Below are positions 1 through 8,346 of a DNA stretch of 13,932 bases, piece by piece. Where the stretch lies: assembly GCA_002329395.1 (NCBI GenBank), contig DCTQ01000044.1, positions 1-13,932 of the forward strand, read 5' to 3'. The stretch is from Candidatus Avelusimicrobium alvi (lineage in GTDB: Bacteria > Elusimicrobiota > Elusimicrobia > Elusimicrobiales > Elusimicrobiaceae). The notes under the pieces were generated by a model. It was not told where the DNA came from. It made no database searches and saw only the letters and a program-made list of their open reading frames with translations. The position numbers and the translations under genes were made by a program. How positions within the stretch are numbered: position 1 is the stretch's first letter; each line of letters starts with the position of its first letter.

Positions 1-49
1 GAAGCGTGTGTGCGTCCCCCCTTTTACCAAGTCCTTTTGCCATCGTATC

Positions 50-90
50 AAAAAAAAAAACGAGTCAAGGCCTTCCAGGCCTTGGGGCTC
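50..90 (-). terminator. Rho-independent terminator downstream of crcB
   Basis: On the minus strand an 8-bp stem (66-73 with 77-84, 3-nt loop) can be extended by a GAG/CTC pairing (62-64 with 88-90). It is followed by a run of 11 T (the A run at 50-60). crcB stops at 196, so this would leave a 3' untranslated tail of about 105 nt. I see no convincing gene in that tail. Confidence 0.75.
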
Positions 91-195
91 TGGCCTGGCC
101 AGGGTTCAGCGAAATACGGTACTTTTAGATATTTGGGAGAAAAACTTTTGGAGATGCCCCATCAAGCGGGAGCGAAGAAAAAAAAGGACAACAAA

Positions 196-561
196 TCAGC
201 AGTACGCGTGGTGGAGCTTAAAGCCCGCCCATACCGCCGTCAGACACATCAGCACATGGAACAGCACATTGCACGCGGCCAGCCAAAATTCCCGGTTATG
301 GTATAAGGAAAGCGTATCCAGCGAAAAGGAAGAAAACGTCGTAAACCCGCCGAGCACGCCTACAATCAAAAACAAACGCGCCGGATGGGAGGGAGATTCA
401 AAATACGGCGCCAAAAAACCAATGGCCAGGCTGCCCAGCACATTGACGCAAAACGTGGCCCAGTGGCCCCGAAACGCAAGCGCGGCCGCGCCCGCGCTGA
501 CGCCGTAACGAAGCGCCGCACCCACAAAGCCGCCGAGTCCCACATATAAGAAATTAAGCAT
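196..561 (-). CDS. crcB: Fluoride ion channel CrcB/Fluc
   Basis: A 121-residue membrane protein of the CrcB/Fluc family, which exports fluoride passively across the inner membrane as a dual-topology dimer. Four hydrophobic segments are visible. Family hallmarks are present: the GGFVGAALRY start with its conserved Arg18, Asn40 in NVLGS, and the GGFTTFSSF box at 71-79, whose Phe76 and Phe79 match the fluoride-coordinating Phe box and whose Gly/Thr residues match the central sodium site. Length is normal. There is one copy, so a homodimer is expected. The ATG at 559-561 has no Shine-Dalgarno sequence, and a TACAAT hexamer ends 6 bases before it, so the mRNA may be leaderless. This leaves no room for a fluoride riboswitch. 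It is a single-gene unit between two terminators. Confidence 0.95.
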   Translation of the reverse strand: MLNFLYVGLGGFVGAALRYGVSAGAAALAFRGHWATFCVNVLGSLAIGFLAPYFESPSHPARLFLIVGVLGGFTTFSSFSLDTLSLYHNREFWLAACNVLFHVLMCLTAVWAGFKLHHAYC

Positions 562-567
562 ATTTCT

Positions 568-576
568 ATTGTAACA
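568..576 (-). promoter_or_regulatory. crcB: Extended -10 promoter of crcB, possibly leaderless
   Basis: Read on the minus strand, TGTTACAAT fits an extended -10 (TGnTACAAT). Six bases separate the hexamer from the ATG, so transcription would begin at about the start codon. No good -35 is visible 16-18 bases upstream, which is tolerable for an extended -10 promoter. Confidence 0.6.
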
Positions 577-632
577 AATAAACGCCGCCGGCCCGTGTCG
601 CCCGAGCGGTTTTATTTACTGTTTGGCAGTAT

Positions 633-667
633 AAAAAGTACGGACCAAAGAAAAAATCTTTGGTCCG
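633..667 (-). terminator. Rho-independent terminator of pgm
   Basis: A perfect 10-bp inverted repeat (641-650 with 658-667, loop of 7) is followed on the minus strand by a T-rich stretch (TACTTTTTAT). It lies 24 bases past the pgm stop and separates pgm from crcB. Confidence 0.85.
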
Positions 668-690
668 CATACAATCAAAGCCGGGCCGAA

Positions 691-2238
691 TTACTTGGCC
701 AGCAAGTTCTTGGCGGCTTCAATCAGTCCGTCCAAATGTTTCGGACTGACGAAGGTTTCGGCGTAGATTTTCAGGATGTTTTCCGTGCCGGAAGGGCGCA
801 CCAGAAACCACGAGCTCTGCAGGTACACTTTAATCCCGTCCGTATCGCGCACGCGGGTAACTTTTTCGCCCGCCACCTGATGGAGGGTTTCAAAATCGGC
901 CGCTTTTAAGCCTTTCACGCGTTTCTTGGTTTCTTCATCCGTCGGAACGTCCACGCGGGTATAATAAGGCGTGCCGTGTTTGGCGGTCAGCTTGTTGTAC
1001 AAGCCGGCGATGTCGCCTTCCGTCGCCATAATTTCCATCAGCAGACATACGGCGAAAATGCCGTCTTTTTCCGGCGTCCAGCCGCTGACGGACATCCCGG
1101 CGCTCTCCTCGCCCGCCAAAATATACTCGCGCTTTACAATGCCTTCCACAAAGTATTTAAAGCCCACGTTCACTTCATCCAGTTTAAGGCCGTAAGACGC
1201 GGCGATACGGTCCAGCAGGGACGTGGTACCCAGCGTGCGGCCGATGGAATGCGCGTCGCGCACTTTGTTGTGGCGGTAGAGATAGTCCGCCATGACGCAC
1301 AGCGCATGGTTGGGAGCAATCAGCCCGCCTTCTTTGGTGGCGCAGCCGAAGCGGTCGGCGTCCGGGTCGCTCGCGCCGGCAAAATCGTAGGTGCCGTCTT
1401 CCACGAATTTAATCAGCGGCGACATCGGATACTTAGACGACGGATCCATGCGGATTTTGCCGTCGTGGTCAATCGGGATGAAGTAGAAGGTCGGGTCCTG
1501 CACTTTGCTGACGATGTCCACATTATCCAAATGGTACTTGGCTTTGATGGCTTCGTAAAAAGCCAGGCTGCTGCCGCCCAGCGGGTGCACCGCAAATTTC
1601 AAAGGGGACTGGGCAATCGCTTTAAAATCAATAAATTTAGCAAGCGCGGTAATGTAGGGCGTGATAACGTCGGTCCCGCGCACGAGGCCTTGCTGGCGGG
1701 CTTCTTCCAAGGAAACGGATTTGATTTCTTCCGGGTGCGCCATATATTCGTTGGCGTACTTTTCAATTAAAGAAGTAAGCGACGCATCCGCCGGACCGCC
1801 GTTGGAGGGATTGTATTTCAGGCCCATATCCTGGGGCGGGTTGTGGCTGGCGGTGCCGTTTAACGAAGCGCTCGCGCGGCCGCTGATGATTTCAAACGAA
1901 AAAACAGGCGTCGGCAGCGGCATATCGGGCAGGATGACGGGCAAGCCGTTCCCGGCCAATACTTCGGCGCAGATATCCGCCGTATCGCGCGACATCAGGC
2001 GCGTATCGCCGCCCACTAAAATCGGGCCGGTAATGTTTTGCTCTTTATGAATGCGGGCCACGGCCTGCGCAATGGCGCGGGCGTGCAGCGCGCAGAAGCC
2101 CGTTCCCAGGCTGCCGCGGTGGCCGGAGGTGCCGAATTTCACCGGCACGGGCGTGCCCTGCGGTTTAAAAAACTGTTCTCTTAAAGCGTTTGTATCAATT
2201 TTCTGCTTCGTCAGCGTTCCGGCGAGTTCACTTACCAT
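691..2238 (-). CDS. pgm: Phosphoglucomutase, alpha-D-glucose-specific
   Basis: Interconverts glucose-1-phosphate and glucose-6-phosphate in the cytosol, linking glycogen and nucleotide-sugar synthesis to glycolysis. In the 515-residue product the four active-site loops are intact: phosphoserine loop TASHNPP (Ser131), metal loop DPDADR (Asp291, 293, 295), sugar-binding GEESAG (376-381) and phosphate-binding RPSGTE (481-486). Flanking blocks such as VKFGTSGHRGS and KYNPSNGGPAD resemble the E. coli Pgm type rather than phosphomannomutase or GlmM. I chose the ATG at 2236-2238 because AGAGGAG precedes it at proper spacing. The frame stays open to an ATG at 2340, but that would run through the promoter and the Shine-Dalgarno site. 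The protein is about 30 residues shorter than the E. coli enzyme. It is transcribed alone and ends at the hairpin at 641-667. Confidence 0.95.
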   Translation of the reverse strand: MVSELAGTLTKQKIDTNALREQFFKPQGTPVPVKFGTSGHRGSLGTGFCALHARAIAQAVARIHKEQNITGPILVGGDTRLMSRDTADICAEVLAGNGLPVILPDMPLPTPVFSFEIISGRASASLNGTASHNPPQDMGLKYNPSNGGPADASLTSLIEKYANEYMAHPEEIKSVSLEEARQQGLVRGTDVITPYITALAKFIDFKAIAQSPLKFAVHPLGGSSLAFYEAIKAKYHLDNVDIVSKVQDPTFYFIPIDHDGKIRMDPSSKYPMSPLIKFVEDGTYDFAGASDPDADRFGCATKEGGLIAPNHALCVMADYLYRHNKVRDAHSIGRTLGTTSLLDRIAASYGLKLDEVNVGFKYFVEGIVKREYILAGEESAGMSVSGWTPEKDGIFAVCLLMEIMATEGDIAGLYNKLTAKHGTPYYTRVDVPTDEETKKRVKGLKAADFETLHQVAGEKVTRVRDTDGIKVYLQSSWFLVRPSGTENILKIYAETFVSPKHLDGLIEAAKNLLAK

Positions 2239-2287
2239 AAGTTCTCCTCTGCGCATCAAAATATAAATCGGTTTTCCGTCTGGCGGG

Positions 2288-2340
2288 TTGCGTATCCCCC
2301 CGTCTTTTTCTATGATATTATATATCTTTAAATTTCGCAA
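2288..2340. promoter_or_regulatory. Symmetric divergent promoter for pgm (-) and the barrel gene (+)
   Basis: Plus strand: TTGCGT (2288-2293), 17-base spacer, TATGAT (2311-2316), start expected near 2323. Minus strand: TTGCGA (2340-2335), 17-base spacer, TATCAT (2317-2312). The two -10 elements share the palindromic heptamer TATGATA (2311-2317), so polymerase could initiate either way from one site. A TATAAT on the minus strand (2322-2317) is an alternative -10 for pgm, but it has a poor -35. Confidence 0.65.
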
Positions 2341-2349
2341 CGGAGAACT

Positions 2350-3048
2350 ATGAAAAAACTTCTGACCGCTTTACTCGGCGTTTTGGCCTTTGCGGGCTAC
2401 GCCTCTGCCGCCAACATCGCAGACGACTTCCGCGCGCATTACACCGCCGCGTCCGACCTGTCCGCTTATAATAAGGACATCAACACCTTAATCGGCATCG
2501 CCGACTTTCATACCGGCAAAGGCACCTCTTTCCCGGGGTTTGACGTGGGCGCCACCTTCAGCGCCATCAAGCCGTCTTCCTCCAATAATATCTCGTCCGA
2601 AGATTATATCTACACGGGTTTTATCACCGCGGAAACCAAAATCCCGGTGCTGGATTTGGGCGTAGTGGTGCGCGGCACCGATATGAACGGCTTTGAATCG
2701 CTGGGCGGCGGCCTTAAATATAATTTCGGCCTGTTTGACACGATTCACATCTCCCTTTCCGGATTTTACGACCGCGGCAAGACCGACTGGTACACCACCG
2801 ACCATTATTCCGCTTCCGCCGTGGCTTCCATGAACGTATTGTTCCTGACGCCTTACGTGGGGATGGGGTATGATTACGGCGAACTCAAAACCAGAGACCT
2901 CTTTCCCTCCCGCTCCACTTCGGACGGCGCCATGCGCTACACCGCCGGCGTGAATTTAAAACCCTTCCCGTTCGTTTATGTGTTTGCGGCGTATACCAAA
3001 ACGTCCAACAACCACGGTTTGCAGGGAGGCATCGGCCTGAATTTTTAA
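2350..3048 (+). CDS. Putative outer-membrane beta-barrel protein
   Basis: I do not recognise a named family for this 232-residue protein. It begins with a clear signal peptide (Lys-Lys, hydrophobic core, ASA/A cleavage at residues 20/21). The mature part has alternating hydrophobic and polar strands, many Gly and aromatic residues, no long hydrophobic helix, and ends in GLNF with a terminal Phe. These are typical of small outer-membrane barrels inserted by BamA; about 10 strands seem possible. The start is supported by GGAGA seven bases upstream. It is the first gene of a unit in which murB follows after 12 bases, although a functional link to peptidoglycan synthesis is not evident. It could be a porin-like or structural barrel; the substrate is unknown. 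Confidence 0.8.
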   Translation: MKKLLTALLGVLAFAGYASAANIADDFRAHYTAASDLSAYNKDINTLIGIADFHTGKGTSFPGFDVGATFSAIKPSSSNNISSEDYIYTGFITAETKIPVLDLGVVVRGTDMNGFESLGGGLKYNFGLFDTIHISLSGFYDRGKTDWYTTDHYSASAVASMNVLFLTPYVGMGYDYGELKTRDLFPSRSTSDGAMRYTAGVNLKPFPFVYVFAAYTKTSNNHGLQGGIGLNF

Positions 3049-3060
3049 ACCGCCGCTCCT

Positions 3061-3960
3061 ATGGACTACAAACAGGAACTAAAAGCTTTTTTCGGGGATA
3101 ACTGCCTTTTTGACGAGCCGATGGCGCAGCACACCACGTACCGCGCCGGCGGTCCGGCGGAAGTGTACGTATACCCCAAAACCCGCGAAGAGTGGAGCTT
3201 TGTATTAAAACTCGCCCGGACGGCTAACGTGCCGCTGCGGGTCATCGGGTTCGGCTCCAACATTTTGGTCAGCGCCAGCGGCGTGGGCGGCATTGTCTGC
3301 TCCACCAAACGGATGAACCACGTCAGCGCGGAAGGCGAATACGTCCGGGCCGAAGCCGGCGCGGCGCTGGATAAAGCGTGCGAAATCGCCTGCGAGGCGG
3401 GCCTGGGCGGAATGGAAAAACTGTCCGGCATTCCGGGCAGCGTGGGCGGAGCCGTCTATATGAACGCGGGCGCGTTCGGCCAGGAAACGTTTGACAGCCT
3501 GGAATACTTTGACGTGATTGACTTTGAAGGCCGCCCGGCCACCCTGTTAAAAGAAGAAGTCCAACACGCGTACCGCAAAGTGGAAGGCGTGCAGGACTAT
3601 ATTATCCTTTCGGCGGGATTTAAACTCCAGAAAGGGGACTTTACCCAGCTGATTGAAACGCGCAACACCGTGCTGCACAAACGCATTGAAAAACAGCCTC
3701 TGGATTTCCCTTCCGCGGGAAGCGTGTTTAAACGCCCGGCCAACGATTACGCCTCGCGCTTAATTGACGACACGGGGCTTCGCGGCCTGTCGGTGGGCGG
3801 GGCGAAAGTGTCCGAAAAGCACGCGGGTTTTATCGTTAATTTCAACCACGCCACCCCGCAGGACATCAAAAGCTTAATGGAACAGGTGCGCGAAAAAGTG
3901 AAAGAAAAACACGGCGTGGAACTGGAACTGGAGCAAATTTTGTGGGGGAAGTTTGATTAA
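3061..3960 (+). CDS. murB: UDP-N-acetylenolpyruvoylglucosamine reductase MurB
   Basis: FAD enzyme that uses NADPH to reduce UDP-GlcNAc-enolpyruvate to UDP-MurNAc, the second committed cytosolic step of peptidoglycan synthesis. Visible motifs in the 299 residues: TTYRAGGPA (25-33), FAD-binding GFGSNILV (63-70), SGIPGSVGGAVYMNAGAFG (122-140), YR (171-172), SAGSVFKRP (218-226) with the proton-donor Ser221, the DDTGLRGLSVGGAKVS block (236-251), and a C-terminal LELE region (288-291) carrying the catalytic Glu. Length and the absence of an extra Tyr-loop fit type II MurB. The ATG at 3061 gives the normal N terminus but has no Shine-Dalgarno sequence. It lies 12 bases after the upstream stop, so reinitiation or coupling is likely. 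No terminator follows; read-through would reach the tRNA terminator at 4136. Confidence 0.96.
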   Translation: MDYKQELKAFFGDNCLFDEPMAQHTTYRAGGPAEVYVYPKTREEWSFVLKLARTANVPLRVIGFGSNILVSASGVGGIVCSTKRMNHVSAEGEYVRAEAGAALDKACEIACEAGLGGMEKLSGIPGSVGGAVYMNAGAFGQETFDSLEYFDVIDFEGRPATLLKEEVQHAYRKVEGVQDYIILSAGFKLQKGDFTQLIETRNTVLHKRIEKQPLDFPSAGSVFKRPANDYASRLIDDTGLRGLSVGGAKVSEKHAGFIVNFNHATPQDIKSLMEQVREKVKEKHGVELELEQILWGKFD

Positions 3961-3992
3961 TTTCCCATACAAAACAGCCGGTTTAAAAATTG

Positions 3993-4022
3993 TTGACGAA
4001 AAAGCCCGAATTAAGCTAAAAT
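3993..4022 (+). promoter_or_regulatory. Sigma-70-type promoter of tRNA-Asp
   Basis: TTGACG (3993-3998), an 18-base spacer and TAAAAT (4017-4022) lie in an AT-rich gap after murB. Transcription would begin near 4029, about 16 bases before the mature tRNA. This is the best -35 match in the window. Confidence 0.75.
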
Positions 4023-4044
4023 ATAAAGGTAGTCAGAAATAAAT

Positions 4045-4122
4045 GGAGTCGTGGTGTAGCCTGGTTAACACGCTGCCCTGTCAAGGCAGAGACCGCGAGT
4101 TCGAATCTCGTCGACTCCGCCA
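4045..4122 (+). tRNA. tRNA-Asp (anticodon GTC)
   Basis: The full cloverleaf can be drawn. Acceptor stem 4045-4051 pairs with 4112-4118; D stem 4054-4057 with 4068-4071; anticodon stem 4073-4077 with 4085-4089 around loop CTGTCAA (GTC at 4080-4082); T stem 4095-4099 with 4107-4111 (one G-T pair) around TTCGAAT. Discriminator G4119, the expected identity base for Asp, is followed by an encoded CCA (4120-4122). It decodes GAC and GAU. It has its own promoter and terminator. Confidence 0.97.
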
Positions 4123-4135
4123 TTTAAACAAAATA

Positions 4136-4159
4136 CCCGCCGAAAGGCGGGATTTTTTT
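4136..4159 (+). terminator. Rho-independent terminator of tRNA-Asp
   Basis: Stem CCCGCC/GGCGGG (4136-4141 with 4146-4151) with a stable GAAA tetraloop, then a T run (4153-4159). It would also end any read-through from murB. Confidence 0.9.
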
Positions 4160-4170
4160 GCCCGAAACGC

Positions 4171-4200
4171 TTGCCGGGCCCGCCTTAAAAACGCTAAGAT
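4171..4200 (+). promoter_or_regulatory. Candidate promoter of the GNAT gene, possibly leaderless
   Basis: TTGCCG (4171-4176), 18-base spacer, TAAGAT (4195-4200). Only five bases lie between the hexamer and the chosen ATG (4206), so transcription would start at about the start codon. It sits just after the tRNA terminator, so the following gene needs a promoter here. Confidence 0.5.
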
Positions 4201-4205
4201 ACCTT

Positions 4206-4661
4206 ATGCAATTTACCGCCGTTACCGACAAAGAAACACCGCAGCTGTGGGCGTTGTACCTGGAGGCAGACCCGGAGGCCGCCGTTGTGCGCCGCTACCT
4301 GCCCGAATGCCGCGTCTACGCCGCCGTGCGGGACGGACGCGTATGCGCCCAGGCGTGCATACTGCCGCTTTCAAAAGATACTTGCGAACTGAAAAACCTG
4401 GCCGTGTCCGCCGAAGAACGCGGGCGCGGGCTGGGGATGCGTTTATGCGAATTTGTCTTTCACGCCTGCCGGGAAAACGGATTTAAAAAGATGGTGGCGG
4501 GAACGGCGGATATATACCGCTCGCCTGTGCCGTTTTACGAGCGGCTGGGTTTTAAACGCACGGGCGTGATTAAAGATTTTTTCATCAAAAACTACAGCGC
4601 GCCCATATACGACGGCGGCGAACAATGCCGCGATATGGTACTGCTTGAAAAAGAATTATAA
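4206..4661 (+). CDS. GNAT-family N-acetyltransferase
   Basis: A 151-residue single-domain GNAT protein expected to move an acetyl group from acetyl-CoA to an amine; the substrate cannot be told. The CoA pyrophosphate-binding motif A is clear: the strand ELKNLAVSAEERG leads into RGRGLG (72-77, pattern RxxGxG), followed by a helix. Motif B is seen as the FYERLGFKRTG segment (110-120), typical of GNATs. I start at ATG 4206. The frame opens at 4158, but that ATG lies inside the T run of the tRNA terminator. No Shine-Dalgarno sequence precedes 4206, and a -10-like TAAGAT ends five bases before it. The gene is alone, converging on the dCMP deaminase through a shared terminator. It contains several Cys residues (35, 48, 60, 81, 88, 141). 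Confidence 0.85.
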   Translation: MQFTAVTDKETPQLWALYLEADPEAAVVRRYLPECRVYAAVRDGRVCAQACILPLSKDTCELKNLAVSAEERGRGLGMRLCEFVFHACRENGFKKMVAGTADIYRSPVPFYERLGFKRTGVIKDFFIKNYSAPIYDGGEQCRDMVLLEKEL

Positions 4662-4674
4662 TAGTACGCAGCGC

Positions 4675-4709
4675 AAAAAAATCCGGGCACGCAAATGCCC
4701 GGATTTTTT
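4675..4709. terminator. Bidirectional terminator between the GNAT gene and the dCMP deaminase gene
   Basis: A 9-bp inverted repeat (4681-4689 with 4696-4704, loop CGCAAA) is flanked by A6 on the left and T5 on the right, so it has a U-tract in both directions. It serves the two convergent units. Confidence 0.92.
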
Positions 4710-4725
4710 ATATTTAAATACACGC

Positions 4726-5214
4726 TTAATAACCGCGTGTGCCTTCTAAAGACTCGTCGTTGTCAATCCAGTCCTGCACGTTGATTTCGCGGTATTCGTT
4801 TTCGGTATCGCGGATGATGACTTTTTCAATCCCCGCGTTAATCACCATACGCTTGCACATGGAACAGCTGCACGAATTTTTGATATACTCGCCGTTGCTC
4901 ACTTCCCGCCCGGACAAATACAGCGTGCTGCCCATCATTTTATTGCGTTCCGCGCTGATAATCGCGTTGGCCTCGGCGTGCACGCTGCGGCAGAGTTCGT
5001 AACGCTCGCCGCGGGGGATATTAAGCTGCTGGCGGATACAATAGCCCAGATCACTGCAGTTCTTGCGGCCCCGGGGAGCGCCTACGTATCCGGTGGAAAT
5101 CACTTCGTCGTTCTTGACGATGACGGCCCCGTAATGCCGGCGCAGGCACGTACAGCGCTTGGACACCACGTCCGCCAAATCCAAATAATAATTGATTTTA
5201 TCGCGTCTGACCAT
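4726..5214 (-). CDS. dCMP deaminase-like zinc deaminase
   Basis: A 162-residue cytidine/deoxycytidylate deaminase-fold protein, most likely dCMP deaminase (dCMP to dUMP, feeding dTMP synthesis). The zinc site is visible: CRSVHAEANAI with His79 and the proton-shuttle Glu81, and Cys117/Cys120 in SCSMC. In most relatives the first Cys follows Pro (PCxxC); here it follows Ser116, a mild oddity. The inserted segment with NC, GYC and ELC (residues 52-75), rich in Cys, resembles the dCMP-deaminase/ComEB type rather than CDA or TadA. The start at 5214 is supported by GGAGG five bases upstream. It is the last gene of the guaB-guaA operon, 15 bases after guaA. A late-competence ComEB-like label is possible, but nothing here suggests competence. 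Confidence 0.88.
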   Translation of the reverse strand: MVRRDKINYYLDLADVVSKRCTCLRRHYGAVIVKNDEVISTGYVGAPRGRKNCSDLGYCIRQQLNIPRGERYELCRSVHAEANAIISAERNKMMGSTLYLSGREVSNGEYIKNSCSCSMCKRMVINAGIEKVIIRDTENEYREINVQDWIDNDESLEGTRGY

Positions 5215-5229
5215 ATTGCCTCCGTGTTT

Positions 5230-6762
5230 TTATTCCCACTCAATCGTGGCGGGCGGTTTGGATGTTACGTCGTAAATCACGCGGTTCACGCCGTCCACTT
5301 CGCTTACAATGCGCGAAGAAATTCTTTCCAGCACGTCGTACGGGATGCGCGCCCAGTCGCACGTCATGGCGTCCGTGCTGGTTACGGCGCGGATGCCTAT
5401 GGTGTGGAAATATGTCCGCTCGTCGCCCATCACGCCCACGCTTTTAATGTTGGGCAAAAACGTAAAGTACTGCCAGATTTCCCCTTCCAGCCCCGCTTGG
5501 GCGATTTCGTCCCGCAGGATAGCGTCCGACTCGCGGATTAAGTGCAGTTTTTCTTCGGTAATCTCTCCCAGGCAGCGCACCGCCAAGCCCGGCCCCGGGA
5601 AAGGCTGGCGCCAAACGAGTTTTCTCGGAATGCCCAGCTCTTCGCCCAGCCGGCGCACTTCGTCTTTAAACAACAGCCGCAGGGGTTCCAAGAGTTTAAA
5701 CTTCATATCTTTCGGCAGGCCGCCCACATTGTGATGGCTTTTGATAACGGCCGAATGGCCGCTGCCGCTTTCAATTACGTCCGGGTAAATGGTGCCCTGG
5801 AGCAGGTAATCAGTCTGCCCCAGCTTTTTCGCTTCTTCGTCAAACACGGCGATAAATTCCGCGCCGATGATTTTGCGTTTTTGTTCCGGGTCCGTTACGC
5901 CTTTTAATTTGGACAAAAAGCGTTCCTGCGCGTTCACGCGGATTAAATTCATTTGGTATGCGCCTTTAAACAGGCGTTCCACCTGGTCGCCTTCGTCCTT
6001 GCGCAAAAGCCCGTGGTCCACAAACACGCACGTCAGGCGGTCCCCCACCGCTTTATGCACCAGCACCGCGGCTACCGAGGAATCCACCCCGCCCGACAGC
6101 GCGCACAATACGCGCCCGTTCCCGACGGTTTTTTTCACGCGGGCGATTTCCTCTTCCATAAAATTACCCATCGTCCAATCGCCGCACACGCCGCATACGC
6201 CGTACAAAAAGTTATGCAAAAGCGTTTGCCCAAAAGGGGTATGCAATACTTCCGGATGGAACTGCACGCCGTAAATCCGGCGCGAAGAATCCTCCAAAGC
6301 GGCGGCGGGGCACAGCTCCGTACGCGCGGTAACCGTAAAACCGTCCGGCACCCGGGACACATAATCGCGGTGGCTCATCCAGCAGGTGGTTTCGCGGTCC
6401 ACCCCTTTAAACAGCGGGCTGTCCGCCGTCAGCGTCAGCGCCACTTTCCCGTATTCCTTAAAAGCCGGGCTTTCCACCTTCCCGCCCAAGAGGTGCGCGG
6501 TCAGCTGTGCGCCGTAGCAAATCCCCAGTACGGGAATCCCCAGGCTGAACACTTCTTTGTCCACCGTCGGGGCTCCGTCCGCATATACGCTGGCGGGACC
6601 GCCCGTAAAAATAATGCCTTTCGGCGCGCGCTTTTTCGCTTCCGCCACGATTTGCGTAAACGGCACCACCTCGCAGTACACGTGCCGGTCGCGCACGCGG
6701 CGGGCGATGAGCTGGTTGTACTGTCCGCCGAAATCGGCCACTAAAATAAGTTCATTCGCCAT
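5230..6762 (-). CDS. guaA: GMP synthase (glutamine-hydrolysing)
   Basis: Makes GMP from XMP, ATP and glutamine, the last step of guanine nucleotide synthesis. The 510-residue protein has both halves. The class I glutamine amidotransferase has nucleophile Cys82 in GICYGAQ and the His169/Glu171 pair in HPEV. The ATP-pyrophosphatase domain has the P-loop SGGVDSS (223-229), followed by the C-terminal dimerisation domain, which ends in the near-universal KPPATIEWE. Length is normal (E. coli 525). The ATG lies two bases after the guaB stop (TAA-gt-ATG) and has no Shine-Dalgarno sequence, so translation is probably coupled to guaB. Confidence 0.98.
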   Translation of the reverse strand: MANELILVADFGGQYNQLIARRVRDRHVYCEVVPFTQIVAEAKKRAPKGIIFTGGPASVYADGAPTVDKEVFSLGIPVLGICYGAQLTAHLLGGKVESPAFKEYGKVALTLTADSPLFKGVDRETTCWMSHRDYVSRVPDGFTVTARTELCPAAALEDSSRRIYGVQFHPEVLHTPFGQTLLHNFLYGVCGVCGDWTMGNFMEEEIARVKKTVGNGRVLCALSGGVDSSVAAVLVHKAVGDRLTCVFVDHGLLRKDEGDQVERLFKGAYQMNLIRVNAQERFLSKLKGVTDPEQKRKIIGAEFIAVFDEEAKKLGQTDYLLQGTIYPDVIESGSGHSAVIKSHHNVGGLPKDMKFKLLEPLRLLFKDEVRRLGEELGIPRKLVWRQPFPGPGLAVRCLGEITEEKLHLIRESDAILRDEIAQAGLEGEIWQYFTFLPNIKSVGVMGDERTYFHTIGIRAVTSTDAMTCDWARIPYDVLERISSRIVSEVDGVNRVIYDVTSKPPATIEWE

Positions 6763-6764
6763 AC

Positions 6765-8294
<1,530 letters not shown>

Positions 8295-8309
8295 TTACTT
8301 ACCGGTAGG

Positions 8310-8338
8310 TAGATTTATACCCTTGAAAAAGCTATAAT
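8310..8338 (+). promoter_or_regulatory. Candidate promoter of the Omp85-like gene, possibly leaderless
   Basis: TATAAT (8333-8338) ends eight bases before the ATG at 8347, and no Shine-Dalgarno sequence is present. A weak -35, TAGATT (8310-8315), lies 17 bases upstream. The TTGAAA at 8323 is too close to serve as its -35. Confidence 0.55.
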
Positions 8339-8346
8339 TTATACAT

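Noticed and set aside
85..104. GGCCTGGCCAGG palindromic tract beside the crcB terminator
   Set aside because: Looks like GC-rich sequence around the hairpin; no second copy or repeat-array structure seen.
103..162. Possible 18-codon peptide on the minus strand in the crcB 3' tail
   Set aside because: No Shine-Dalgarno site, no recognisable feature, and too short to separate from chance.
8..508. 166-codon open frame on the plus strand opposite crcB
   Set aside because: It runs antisense to crcB, has low-complexity basic composition and no motif; crcB explains the region.
976..1770. 264-codon open frame opposite pgm
   Set aside because: Shadow of a GC-rich gene on the other strand; Arg/His/Gly-rich with no recognisable domain.
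2239..2340. 34-residue N-terminal extension of pgm
   Set aside because: It crosses the divergent promoter and the AGAGGAG site that precedes the chosen ATG, and it has no family similarity.
3961..3992. Terminator directly after murB
   Set aside because: No stem with a following T run could be drawn; the first terminator downstream is the tRNA hairpin at 4136.
4055..4130. Integration site (att) at the tRNA-Asp gene
   Set aside because: tRNA genes are frequent targets, but no integrase gene or direct repeat of the tRNA 3' end was seen nearby.
5953..6744. 263-codon open frame opposite guaA
   Set aside because: Antisense shadow of guaA; composition dominated by His, Ala and Arg.
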